Numbered from the stretch's first letter, positions 46,865 to 56,344 are shown. The stretch: 64,000 bases of DNA from Bordetella genomosp. 8 (GCF_002119685.1 NZ_CP021108.1:1116001-1180000), one strand, 5' to 3'. The notes: generated by a model not told the origin, from the sequence alone. Program-made: numbers and translations.

Positions 46865-49800
46865 TCACGACAGCGATGACGAAGGGGGGACGATCGTCGC
46901 GGTGTCGATGGCGATCGTGGCGCTTGCCTGCGACCAGTACGCCGTTTCACCACGCTGGACCGCGAAGTTCATCCGCAGCGTGCCCGGGGCGCCGTAGCCG
47001 GCCAGCAAGGCCTGCGGGATCGGGCCGAGCAACTGGGCCTGTCCGGTCGTCAAGTCATCGCCCGCCTGCAGCGTGTGCCGCAGCGTGGCGACGTTCCGCG
47101 CGGGTTGCGCGATGCTCGGACAACCCTCGGTATCGGGCAAGGGATACGTGCCGCTCAGATAGAAGTACACGGTGATCCGGTCGCCAGCCTGATACTTCCA
47201 GCCGGACTGTGTCGATCCGGGCTGTATCCTGACTGCCAGGCCGTTGACGATGTCGGCCGCCGTGACGCCTTGCAGGCTGGGCACCAGCGCAGGCATCGGC
47301 AGGGTCGGCGAAATCCCGCCGGTCCAGGGATCGGTCTGGGCCTGGCCCCGCGCGTCGAAAACCAGGGTCCCTCGCTGGGTCACGGCGATGCCGGTGCCGA
47401 CGAAATAGGCGATCGTGTTGCCGGTGGGTTGCAGCATCGCATAGGCGATGTCGATGCTGTTGGGGGCCTGGGCATCGGCGACCTTGCCGGTATAGGCGAC
47501 GCGGTAATTCAATATGATCGCCAGGGGCGCGTCCGGATCGAGCTGTTGGCCATTGCCATTGGCCGGCAGGCTGACGGTGAACGACGGCTCGGGCCAGGTC
47601 GATTCGTCCGGCATGGTCAGCAGCGGCGGCGTCGTGGACAAGTCCAGGTTTTCGATGGCCAGCGGGTACCGGCCGTCGGCATACTTGCCGCCCAGCGTGG
47701 ACAGCCACAGATCGGTGTCGCACAGCGGCTGCTGCGCGTCGACCGGGTAATAGGCCTGCAGGTTGAAGAAGGTCGGAAAGCGGGCGCCGACCAGGACCTC
47801 GACCGAGCGATCCCGGGTCGTGACCGTATAAGCGCCGCTCACGGCCTGGATCTGGGTACCATCGCTGGTGTAGAGCTGGACGCCGTTGAGCTGGGCGGGG
47901 ACGGTCTGCAACCTGATCTGGCCGTCACCTTCGTCGTTGTCCAGGGTCATCCCCGCCGTCAGCACCTGGCATGGGACGGATGGAAGAACGTTGCCGGATC
48001 CGGGATTGGTCGCCCAGGGCCGGGAGACCATGATGCCGGTCAATGGCGACGCATAAACGAAGCTGATCCGCGTGGTGGCGAAGTCGGTCTGGCCGGTGAG
48101 GGGATTAAAGCAGCTGGCGACCAGGGTGGCGTCGGGCAGGTCCCGCGTGCCTTCGTAGCTGATCGTGTTGACGGCCACGCCGTCGTCGCCGGTATAGGTG
48201 GGATTGGGAAAACCGAAGCTCAGCGCATAGGGCGGGTCGGCGTCGTCTTCGACATAGGGATAGACGGCCCAGGTGATGGGCGCGTTGACCATGGGCGTGG
48301 TCAGGTCGGCCTGCGTGTACTTGACGTTGATCGGGCAGGCGTAGCCGTTGCTGATGGGCTGGGGGCCATCCACCGTGATCCGCATGACCTTGGACACCGG
48401 CTCGACGTCGTTCGCCGTCAGGATCAATGACAACGTGGTGGAATCGGGCTGGCTGGACTGCGGGTTGGTGGTGCTGACGCGCACGATGGCCTGGACCCGA
48501 TCGCCCTGGAACGTGCCGGGTCCAAGGAGCTGGTTGGTGGCCACGCCGTTGTCGTCGGTCCACGTGGATGCCTCCTGGAGCCGCGCCCCGCTGCCGTCCA
48601 CGGTCGACCAGTCTATCTGGCGCTTGCCGGCCACGGGCTGGCCGTCGTCGTACAGATAGCTGACTTGCAGCACATGCCAGGTCAGGCCGTAGAGCGTGTC
48701 GCCTTCCAGGGAAACCAGGTCCAGCCAGGCGGCGGCATCGGACGGCGGCGTGGACGCGGCGGCGACCTGTACATCCAGGCTGCCGGCGACGGTTTCCTGC
48801 GTGGTGTCGTCATAGGAACTGGCGACGATGGTCAGGCCGGTGACCTGGTTCGGACCATAGGCCGTCATCGTGGTCGATGCGATGCCCTGGCTGTTCGTCT
48901 GAGACAGGTTGGGCGAGAACGCGGCGGTGTTCGGCGGCGTCGCGGCCCACTGGATGTCGGCTCCGGATACCGGCTTGCCGCCCACCGTGTAGGTGGCCGA
49001 CACCGTGGACGGCGCATACATCACGGGCGCCGGCGTGATCGTCCCGACGACGATCTGGCCACCGGTGTCCGCCTGCGCGAGGAACGTGTAGGTGGAGCCG
49101 GCAGTGTCGTATTCGCCCCAGAGCGGGTTATAGATCCCGGCCTGGATGGCGATGCGGGTATCCGCCGTCAGCCCCACCGCGCGCAGGTCGACGGACGACG
49201 TGCCGCTGGTGTTCAGGGTGCCAGGATAGGGTGGCTTGAATTCGATGCTCCCGGCGGGGTCGGCCGACCACCGCACGGCATGTCCCGTCGCCCAGCCGCC
49301 GCTCGCGTAATTGAAGGTGAAGGTGTGCCAATCGCCGGAAGACAGCGGCTGGCTTGCATTGGGCTGGATGTACCGGTCGACGGAAGGCGTGCTGTATCCG
49401 AAGGTCAAGGTGAAATAACCCTGTTCCGGGACGCCAGGCGGATACATCGACTCCGCGAGCACCGCAGCGTTGTACAGGGTGTCCACGTCCTTGCCGGTCG
49501 CCCAGTTCACGGAGCTCCCGTTCTGCATCTGGGTGGACGGATAGGCGAGCGTGGCCCGCTTGTCCAGGGATTTCCAGGTGATGTTCGTGCCGTCCGGAAT
49601 CGGCTTTTTCGAGTTGAGCGTCAGGGCCACCTGGGCGCCGGGACGGACGATTCCGGAGTTGCCGGAAAGGTTCGGCCAGACGGCTGCGGCATAGGGGCGC
49701 GGGTCCACCCCCAGCGGCCCGATCTGGATCGAGTCGGCCGGCGGGTTCAGTTCGTTGGTGGACGATATCCGCAGCCCGATGCCGATGGGCCGGCTATATC

Positions 49801-50452
49801 CGCTTTGCGTGAGTATGTAGAGCGTGCATTCCCCGTTCTGGTCCGTATAGGACCATGCGATCAGCGACGAGTAGTCGCCGGGCGGATTCAGGGGCATCGA
49901 GGAATACGAAATCGGATAGAAGGTGCCAAACGTGCCGCTGATGTTTTCCCACATGAGCTTTTTGTGGGCCACGGGCGTGCCGTCCGGATTGCGGTAGACG
50001 ACCTTCACCGCCCACCAATACCCTTGCGTCCGCCCGGTCGCCGGCGTGGCGCCAAGGTAGCCGCGACCGCCCATGGTCGTGGAAAAGGTGATGGGCGCCT
50101 GGGTCTCATCGCCCGGGTTGGTCTGAGCCTGCAGATGAAGATTGCCGGTCGCGTCCTGCGCCGTGTATGGCGGGTTGTAGGCCAGGGGGGGAATCACCTG
50201 GATCTTGATGGCGGCCCACCCATACGCGTCGGTCACCGGTTTGGGATCGCCGGGGTCGATATAGACGGAACCATCGCCGGTGGGTATCAGCGTCTGCCCC
50301 GCCAACGGTTGGCCCGCGCCGTCCAGGTATTGCGCCCACGCATATTGCGGCACACCCCAGGCCAGCTTCACGCCGCTGCCCGGATACGGGATGGTCAGCG
50401 AGTTCCCCGCGCTAGAGCGGGCTTCACCAGGCTGCAGCAAGTCGGTCTTCAT
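46865..50452 (-). CDS. Paralog-array protein 3 (1195 residues), multi-Ig-like, tandem paralog of protein 2
   Basis: A large protein built of about seven or eight Ig/Big_1-like segments followed by the shared core. Segments are recognisable by a repeated scheme: 'G-x-P-x2-G-x3-x-W', a T/S-D-x-x-G turn and a V-A-T-x strand, for example GGKPVSGADIQWAATPPN with NSQGIASTTMTAYG, and DGQPVAGKRQIDW with TDDNGVATNQ. The core lies at about 930-1195 (TMPDESTWPEPSFTVSLP, SIDIAYAMLQPTGNTIAYFVG, YQAGDRITVYFYLSG). No signal peptide or membrane helix. Compared with protein 2 it lacks one N-terminal segment of about 128 residues. The ATG at 50452 follows GAGG; a longer frame running to 51796 only overlaps protein 2. 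Resembles adhesin or tip-protein architecture, but location is unknown. Confidence 0.8.
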   Translation of the reverse strand: MKTDLLQPGEARSSAGNSLTIPYPGSGVKLAWGVPQYAWAQYLDGAGQPLAGQTLIPTGDGSVYIDPGDPKPVTDAYGWAAIKIQVIPPLAYNPPYTAQDATGNLHLQAQTNPGDETQAPITFSTTMGGRGYLGATPATGRTQGYWWAVKVVYRNPDGTPVAHKKLMWENISGTFGTFYPISYSSMPLNPPGDYSSLIAWSYTDQNGECTLYILTQSGYSRPIGIGLRISSTNELNPPADSIQIGPLGVDPRPYAAAVWPNLSGNSGIVRPGAQVALTLNSKKPIPDGTNITWKSLDKRATLAYPSTQMQNGSSVNWATGKDVDTLYNAAVLAESMYPPGVPEQGYFTLTFGYSTPSVDRYIQPNASQPLSSGDWHTFTFNYASGGWATGHAVRWSADPAGSIEFKPPYPGTLNTSGTSSVDLRAVGLTADTRIAIQAGIYNPLWGEYDTAGSTYTFLAQADTGGQIVVGTITPAPVMYAPSTVSATYTVGGKPVSGADIQWAATPPNTAAFSPNLSQTNSQGIASTTMTAYGPNQVTGLTIVASSYDDTTQETVAGSLDVQVAAASTPPSDAAAWLDLVSLEGDTLYGLTWHVLQVSYLYDDGQPVAGKRQIDWSTVDGSGARLQEASTWTDDNGVATNQLLGPGTFQGDRVQAIVRVSTTNPQSSQPDSTTLSLILTANDVEPVSKVMRITVDGPQPISNGYACPINVKYTQADLTTPMVNAPITWAVYPYVEDDADPPYALSFGFPNPTYTGDDGVAVNTISYEGTRDLPDATLVASCFNPLTGQTDFATTRISFVYASPLTGIMVSRPWATNPGSGNVLPSVPCQVLTAGMTLDNDEGDGQIRLQTVPAQLNGVQLYTSDGTQIQAVSGAYTVTTRDRSVEVLVGARFPTFFNLQAYYPVDAQQPLCDTDLWLSTLGGKYADGRYPLAIENLDLSTTPPLLTMPDESTWPEPSFTVSLPANGNGQQLDPDAPLAIILNYRVAYTGKVADAQAPNSIDIAYAMLQPTGNTIAYFVGTGIAVTQRGTLVFDARGQAQTDPWTGGISPTLPMPALVPSLQGVTAADIVNGLAVRIQPGSTQSGWKYQAGDRITVYFYLSGTYPLPDTEGCPSIAQPARNVATLRHTLQAGDDLTTGQAQLLGPIPQALLAGYGAPGTLRMNFAVQRGETAYWSQASATIAIDTATIVPPSSSLS
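48659..49040. repeat. Near-identical DNA block shared with 52342-52723 (copy A)
   Basis: About 380 bases align without a gap to the block in the neighbouring paralog at an offset of 3683, with about 15 mismatches by hand count and one run of more than 100 identical bases. Flanks on the 49041 side are much more divergent. The sharp change suggests gene conversion or recombination between the paralogs. Confidence 0.8.
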
Positions 50453-50559
50453 CTGGAATCCTCGATAGCCCAGGCCATATGAGCGGAGAATCGCTACGCG
50501 CACGCATTGCGGCGACCGGGCCAGGCGGGCGGCCTTCGGGCCGCGCCGCGCTGGCGGGT

Positions 50560-53500
50560 TCACAGGGATGGATCGATCGTGGCGGTGTCCATGGCGATCG
50601 TGTTGCCTGCCTTCGACCAGTATGTAGTGCTGCCACGCTGGACCGAGAAGTTCAGCTGCAGCGTGCCCGACCCGCCATAGCCGGCCAGCAGCGCCTGCGG
50701 CAAGGGGCCAAGCACCTGCGGCTGTCCCGTCGTCAGTGCGTCGCCTGCCTGTATCGTGTATCGCAGTGTGGCGACGTTGCGCGCGGGCTGGGTGATGCTC
50801 GGGCAATAGTTCGACGCCACGTCGGGCAAGGGGTACTTGCCGGACAGGTAGAAGTACACGGTGATCTGGTCGCCTGCCTGGTACTTCCAGCCGGACTGTG
50901 TCGATGACGGCAGTATCCTGACGTTCAGTCCGTTGATGATGTCCACCGCCGTGACGCGTTGCAGCGGGGGGACCAGGGCCGGCATCGACAGGGTCGGCGA
51001 AATGCTGCCGGTCCAGGGATAGGTCTGGGCCTGGCCCTGCGCATCGAAGGTCAGGTTGCCGCGCTGGGTCACGGCGACGCTGGTGCCGACAAAATAGGCG
51101 ATCGTATTGCCGGTGGGCTGCAGCATCGCATACGCGATGTCGATGCTGTTCGGCGCCAGGATATCGGCGACCTTGCCGGTATAGGCAACGCGGTAATTCA
51201 ACAGGATCGCCAGGGGCGCGTCCGGATCGAGTTGTTGCCCGCTGGCCGGCAGACTGACGGTGAACGACGGGTCGGGCCAGGTCGATTTGTCCGGCATGGT
51301 CAGCAGCGGCGGCGTCGCGGACATATCCAGGTTCTCGATGGTCAGCGGGAACCGGGCGTCCGAATACTTGCCGCCCAGCGTCGACAGCCACAGGTCGGTG
51401 TCGCACAGCGGCTGCGGCGCATTGACCGGGTAATAGGCCTGCAGGGTGAAGAAGGTCGGAAAGCGGGCGCCGACCAGGACCTCGACGGCACCGTTCTGGC
51501 TCATGACCGTATAGGCGCCATCCACGGGCTGGACCTGGACGCCGTTGGTGGTATAGACCTGGACGCCGTTGAGCTGGGCGGGCTCCGTCACCATCTTGAC
51601 CTGGGCATCGCCTTCGCCGCTGGCCAGGTTCATCCTGGCCGTCACCACCTGGCAGGGAATGGATGGAATGACATTGCCCGAAGCGGGGTTCGTCGCCCAA
51701 GGCCGGGAAATCATGATGCCGGTCAACGGCGACACGTAATCGAAGCTGAGGCGGGTCGTGGCGAAATCGGTCTGGCCGGTGACCGGATTGAAGCAACTGG
51801 CGACCAGGATGGCGTTCGGCAGGTCCTGGGTGCCGTTGTAGCTGATCGTGTTGTGGGCCACGCCGTCGTCGCCGGTATAGGTGGGGTTGACTTCGCCGAA
51901 GCTCAGTTCGTAGGGCGGATCGCCGCTGTCCTCCACATAGGGATATACGGCCCAGGTGACGGGGGCGTTGACCATGGGCGTGATCAGGTCGGCCTGGGTG
52001 TACTTGACGCTGATCGGGCAGGCATAGCCGCTGTTGATGGGCTGGGTGCCGTCGACCGTGATCGTCATGGCCTTGGACACCGGTTCGACGTCGTTCGCCG
52101 TCAGGATCAGCGACACCGTGGCGCTGTCCGGCTGGCTGGTCTGCGGGTTGGCGGTGCTGACGCGCACGATGGCCTGGACCAGATCGCCGTGGAAGGTGCC
52201 GGGGCCGTGGATCATGTTGGTGGCTACGCCGTTCTCGTCTGTCCAGGTGGACGTTTCCTGGAGTTCCGCGCCGCTGCCGTTCACGGTGGACCAGTCGATC
52301 TGGCGCTTGCCGGTCACGGGGCGGCCGTCGTCGTACAGATAGCTGACCTGCAGCACATGCCAGGTCAGGCCGTAGAGCGTGTCGCCTTCAAGGGAAACCA
52401 GGTCCAGCCAGGCGGCGGAATCGGCCGGCGGCGTGGACGCGGCGGCGACTTGTACATCCAGGCTGCCGGCGACGGTTTCCTGCGTGGTGTCGTCATAGGA
52501 ACTGGCGACGATGGTCAGGCCGGTGGCTTGGTTGGGACCATAGGCCGTCATCGTGGTCGATGCGATGCCCTGGCTGTTCGTCTGAGACAGGTTGGGCGAG
52601 AACGCGGCGGTGTTCGGCGGCGTCGCGGCCCACTGGATGTCGGCGCCGGATACCGGCTTGCCGCCGATGGTGTAGGTGGCCGACACCGTGGAAGGCGCAT
52701 ACATCACCGGCGCCGGCGTCATGGGATTGACGACGATCCGGGCATTGTTCGCGACCTGGGCGGCGAAGGTATAGACATGGCTGGCCTTGTCATACTTGCC
52801 CGACTGCCTGTTGTAGATCTCGGCGCTGATGGCGATGCGCGTGTCCGTGGAGATATTCACGGCCCGCACATCGACCGTGTTGGTCTTGCTGGCGTTGATG
52901 GACCCGGGATAAGGCGGATTGAACTCGATGCTGCTCGCCGGATCGGCGTACCATCGAACGGCCTCGCCTACCTGGAGGCTGTCCGGGTTCATGCATGTCA
53001 GCGTGAGCGTGTGCCACTCGCCCGAAGATAAGGGCGCCGTCGTGGGTGCCGGCGACAGGTTCAGCAAACGCGTATATGTCGGTATGCCATTGCCGAACAG
53101 CAGGGTGAAATCGGCGGTCGCCGCATTGCCTTGCGGCGATGCCGTCGCTGAGATCGTCGCGCCGTACAGCGGATCCACGTTCTTTCCGGTCACCCAATTC
53201 GCCGACTTGCCACCTTGCACCTGGGTGGTGGCGTAGGAAAGGGTTGCCCGCGAATCCAGGGACCTCCAGATAACGTTCTGTCCATCGGGGAGTCTCGATT
53301 CCGAGAATTCCACGTAGACCTGCTTGCCAGGCGACTTGATCGACAGATCGCCCGTAACGATCGGCCAGATCGCTGGGGGGTATGGCCGACGCATGACCGT
53401 TATGGGCCCGACCGCGACGGAGTCCAATGATGGACTCAACTCATTCAGCGATGTAATGACCAGGGTGACCTGGATGTCCTTGCCATAGCCGCTATCGGTC

Positions 53501-54531
53501 AGGACGTAGAGTGTCGATTCTCCGTTCTGGTCCGTGAACGAAAAGGCCTCCTGCGACTGCCAGGTCGCGGGAGGATTTCCAGCCCCCGGACGGGAAAAGG
53601 ACATCGGGTAGAACGTCCCGAAAGTGCCGGTCATGTTGTGCCATGTCAGGCTTCTATGGGCGGCGGGTGTCCCGTCCGCAAGCCGGTAGGTGACCTGGAT
53701 CGCCCACCAATAGCCTTGCGTGATGCCGGTCGCCGGCGTCGCGGTGAGATATCCACGTCCGCCGACCGTCGTCGAGAACGTGACGGGGCCCTGCGTCCGG
53801 TCGCCCGGGTTGGCCTGAGCCTGCAGGTAGAGATTGCCGGTCGCGTCCTGCGCGGTGAACGGCGGATTGTCTCCCAGCGACGGTGTGACCTGGATCTTGA
53901 TGACGGCCCAGCCTTCGTCGTCCGTGACCGGTTTCGGATCTCCCGGATCGATGTACACGGCGCCATCGCCGGTGGGTATCAGCGTCTGACCCTTGAGCGG
54001 CTGGCCGCCGTCATCGAGATATTGCGCCCACGCGTATTGCGGCACGCCCCAGGCCAGTTTGACGCCAGCCGCGGGGTAATAAAGCTGCAGGGTGTTCGCC
54101 GCGGCCTTGCCGGCGGGAAGCGAGCCGGCCGCTGCCTGCATGGCCTTGGCGGACCGCTTTGCCGGCGCTGGCGGCGTCGCCCCGCGCCCGTCCTTGATGG
54201 GATGGAAAAGTACGCCGCCCGCGCCCGCGCCGTCGGGAACAACCAGGAACGATCCGATGGGTTGCGGGCGTCCGTCGGCGGCCTGCACCGAGACCGTGGC
54301 CCGGCCCAGGTCGGAAGGCGCGGAAAATACCACCGTGTTGCGCGCGACGCCGGTCTTGTCCGTCCTGGTCGTCGCCTGCTCGAAACGGTGTCCGTGGCCA
54401 TCCATCGTCCACGTGACCGCCATGTTCGGAATGGCGACGTCCCTGACATCCCGAACGAGTACGGCCATGGGAAAGGCCAGGCCCTGGCCCGGAACGGCGT
54501 GTTCGCCGGGCTGCAGCAATTCGATTTTCAT
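50560..54531 (-). CDS. Paralog-array protein 2 (1323 residues), multi-Ig-like
   Basis: The largest member, organised like protein 3 but with an extra N-terminal segment (residues about 10-130: FPMAVLVRDVRDVAIPNMAVTW, TRTDKTGVARNTVVFSAP) joined by a basic Ala/Pro/Lys linker at about 131-165. Then about eight Ig/Big_1-like segments and the shared core from about residue 1060. Both large proteins begin with LLQPGE. The protein has no signal peptide, no membrane helix, and ends in a Trp-containing strand region (WSKAGNTIAMDTATIDPSL). AAGGA precedes the ATG at 54531; a longer start at 54573 is possible. It runs 107 bases ahead of protein 3 in the same direction. Confidence 0.8.
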   Translation of the reverse strand: MKIELLQPGEHAVPGQGLAFPMAVLVRDVRDVAIPNMAVTWTMDGHGHRFEQATTRTDKTGVARNTVVFSAPSDLGRATVSVQAADGRPQPIGSFLVVPDGAGAGGVLFHPIKDGRGATPPAPAKRSAKAMQAAAGSLPAGKAAANTLQLYYPAAGVKLAWGVPQYAWAQYLDDGGQPLKGQTLIPTGDGAVYIDPGDPKPVTDDEGWAVIKIQVTPSLGDNPPFTAQDATGNLYLQAQANPGDRTQGPVTFSTTVGGRGYLTATPATGITQGYWWAIQVTYRLADGTPAAHRSLTWHNMTGTFGTFYPMSFSRPGAGNPPATWQSQEAFSFTDQNGESTLYVLTDSGYGKDIQVTLVITSLNELSPSLDSVAVGPITVMRRPYPPAIWPIVTGDLSIKSPGKQVYVEFSESRLPDGQNVIWRSLDSRATLSYATTQVQGGKSANWVTGKNVDPLYGATISATASPQGNAATADFTLLFGNGIPTYTRLLNLSPAPTTAPLSSGEWHTLTLTCMNPDSLQVGEAVRWYADPASSIEFNPPYPGSINASKTNTVDVRAVNISTDTRIAISAEIYNRQSGKYDKASHVYTFAAQVANNARIVVNPMTPAPVMYAPSTVSATYTIGGKPVSGADIQWAATPPNTAAFSPNLSQTNSQGIASTTMTAYGPNQATGLTIVASSYDDTTQETVAGSLDVQVAAASTPPADSAAWLDLVSLEGDTLYGLTWHVLQVSYLYDDGRPVTGKRQIDWSTVNGSGAELQETSTWTDENGVATNMIHGPGTFHGDLVQAIVRVSTANPQTSQPDSATVSLILTANDVEPVSKAMTITVDGTQPINSGYACPISVKYTQADLITPMVNAPVTWAVYPYVEDSGDPPYELSFGEVNPTYTGDDGVAHNTISYNGTQDLPNAILVASCFNPVTGQTDFATTRLSFDYVSPLTGIMISRPWATNPASGNVIPSIPCQVVTARMNLASGEGDAQVKMVTEPAQLNGVQVYTTNGVQVQPVDGAYTVMSQNGAVEVLVGARFPTFFTLQAYYPVNAPQPLCDTDLWLSTLGGKYSDARFPLTIENLDMSATPPLLTMPDKSTWPDPSFTVSLPASGQQLDPDAPLAILLNYRVAYTGKVADILAPNSIDIAYAMLQPTGNTIAYFVGTSVAVTQRGNLTFDAQGQAQTYPWTGSISPTLSMPALVPPLQRVTAVDIINGLNVRILPSSTQSGWKYQAGDQITVYFYLSGKYPLPDVASNYCPSITQPARNVATLRYTIQAGDALTTGQPQVLGPLPQALLAGYGGSGTLQLNFSVQRGSTTYWSKAGNTIAMDTATIDPSL
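52342..52723. repeat. Near-identical DNA block shared with 48659-49040 (copy B)
   Basis: Second copy of the block, offset +3683 from the first. See the first copy for mismatch count. Both copies encode the VSATYTxGGKPVSGADIQW to SYLYDDG region, which is identical in the two proteins at nearly every residue. Confidence 0.8.
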
Positions 54532-54683
54532 CTGGAATTCCTTGACGAGCGCATGGGCGGGCGGAAATCTCATGCATTCCGCATCGATTTCCGCATGCCG
54601 ATTGGAATGCCGGCGCCGATCGGGCCGCGGTCTCCCGCGGCGGCTGCCCGTTCAGGCGTCACAAGGGTTGGATGCCCGCGGAA

Positions 54684-56222
54684 TTACCAGTTTCCGGTGG
54701 AGATGAAATACCAGCTGTTGGTCGACGAGTAGACGCTGTACCACGTGTTGGGGCCCTGCTTGATGATGTACTCGAATCCGACCTTCTTCTTGTCGCCGCC
54801 ATCGAACGGATTTCTCCCCCAATTGCTGGCAGCGCCTTTCGATAGCTCCACGTAGGGGTCGGAAAATCTGATCTCGCCGCCTACTTCGCTGATCGTGGGG
54901 ACTTTGTCGTATAGGGCGGGGTTGAGACCGCTGTCGTAGACCATGGGCGGCCTGTCGTTCCCCTCCTGGTCATAGCCGTTCATATAGCATCTGAATACGA
55001 TCGACAACGTGCCGGTGCCGAAGCCGGTCAACAGGCTGGCGTTGAAATCCTGGAGCTCCAGCCGCAGCCCGTTGTAGTACTTGAGCGTGCTGATGCCTAT
55101 GGTCCGGTCCAGGCCCGGGTCTGGAACGACGCGCGGCGCTGGCGCGACGCGCGGGCCGACCTGCGGGTCGGGCAGATTGACGCGCGTGCCGTCCACGCCG
55201 CAGAACCAGGGGCTGCTGCATTTGGTGTTGGCGTCCGAAATCCGGACGTAGGTGAAGAAGTTCGAATTGGGCGCGGGGTTCTGGTTCAGGATGGAATAGT
55301 CGAGCGGCAGGACGCCGTCGTTGCCCTGGTCGTAGGGATAGACCGCGGTGTTGTTCATCACCACGTACCGCACGAAATTCTGCGTTCCCTGCCCGGTTTC
55401 GTTGTTAACGGACACGTCCAGGTTGAACGTCTGGCCGTATTCCGGAATCTGGATATTGTTGTTGATGTCCACCACCGCCGACGGGGGGCTCCACAATCCG
55501 TCTTCGTCGGCGTCGTCAATGCCGTTGGCGAGATAGCCGTCGGCCCGCTTGGCTTCCTCGATGCCGGTCATGGTGACGTCGAACGTGGCGTGTTGGTTGA
55601 GCGTGCCTGCCAGCGTGGTGACGCGCAGGGCGGCGACGCCGTTCCCATCCGTCTTGACGAAGTAGCCGTTGGCATGTTGCAGCGTGCCGGCGTCCACGGG
55701 GGGGGTGGTATTGGTCCAGAACTTGAGGTCCCGGGTGACGTGCGGTACGAATCTGACCATCGCGCCTGCCAGCGGGCTCGGTGTGGCGCCGCCCATGGTG
55801 CGCGCTTCCATGGATACGAGCCAATACTTGCCGTCCGTATTCTCGTCCGCCGGCGTCAGGACGAAGTTGCCGTTGGTGATGGCTTTCGTCCCGGAGTCCG
55901 TGCTGTACTCCTTGCAGGTCACCTTCTGCGGGAACGGCGTACCGGGGGCGCCGGTGGTGTCGTAGGGGGTGACCGTGATGTCCACCGTCTCCCCGTCGGC
56001 CGTGCCCACCGGCACGCCGACGCCGGAAACCGTCGCATAATAATCGCCGGCCAGTCCCTGTTCGATATTGATCCTGCCCGTGGGAAAGCCGGTAAGCGTG
56101 ACGGTGCCGGTCTGCGCGAACTCCACGCTTCCCGGACCGTCTGTGGCCACGCCCAACAGTAGTCTGGTGGCCGTGAGCGGAATGACGTCGCCCGATAGCC
56201 AGGTTGTGACGGAGATAGCCAT
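54684..56222 (-). CDS. Paralog-array protein 1 (512 residues), shared C-terminal core
   Basis: First of the five after the autotransporter. The N-terminal 190 residues form two beta-rich segments (RLLLGVATDGPGSVEFAQTG, FVLTPADENTDGKYWLVSM); these resemble Ig-like but are not of the protein 2/3 type. The core is present but more diverged: YFVKTDGNGVAALRVTT near 215, NNIQIPEYGQTFNLDVSV near 270, GVLPLDYSIL and FTYVRISDAN near 310-340, VNLPDPQVG, then GTLSIVFRCYMNGYDQEGN near 415 and a Trp/Tyr-rich end (NSWYFISTGNW). The ATG at 56222 follows GGGAG and gives MAISVTTW; an earlier in-frame start at 56297 is unlikely. No signal peptide. Confidence 0.75.
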   Translation of the reverse strand: MAISVTTWLSGDVIPLTATRLLLGVATDGPGSVEFAQTGTVTLTGFPTGRINIEQGLAGDYYATVSGVGVPVGTADGETVDITVTPYDTTGAPGTPFPQKVTCKEYSTDSGTKAITNGNFVLTPADENTDGKYWLVSMEARTMGGATPSPLAGAMVRFVPHVTRDLKFWTNTTPPVDAGTLQHANGYFVKTDGNGVAALRVTTLAGTLNQHATFDVTMTGIEEAKRADGYLANGIDDADEDGLWSPPSAVVDINNNIQIPEYGQTFNLDVSVNNETGQGTQNFVRYVVMNNTAVYPYDQGNDGVLPLDYSILNQNPAPNSNFFTYVRISDANTKCSSPWFCGVDGTRVNLPDPQVGPRVAPAPRVVPDPGLDRTIGISTLKYYNGLRLELQDFNASLLTGFGTGTLSIVFRCYMNGYDQEGNDRPPMVYDSGLNPALYDKVPTISEVGGEIRFSDPYVELSKGAASNWGRNPFDGGDKKKVGFEYIIKQGPNTWYSVYSSTNSWYFISTGNW

Positions 56223-56344
56223 GATTACTCCCTTCGCTGTCGCAAGTTGACTCCAGGCTGGTGATAGCGCAGGAGCGTAAAAAAAATCGACGATCAAGAA
56301 TCAGGCAATGCGTCCCGTCACGTGCTGGTGAGCGGGCTCGGGTT

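Noticed and set aside
50453..51796. Upstream extension of array protein 3 into a 1643-residue frame
   Set aside because: The extension lies inside the coding region of protein 2 in another frame and is Arg/Pro-rich; the ATG at 50452 with GAGG is the real start.
44374..56222. Type VI secretion or phage-tail cluster
   Set aside because: No VgrG, Hcp, sheath, baseplate or ATPase gene is in the run; Ig-like content alone does not support it.
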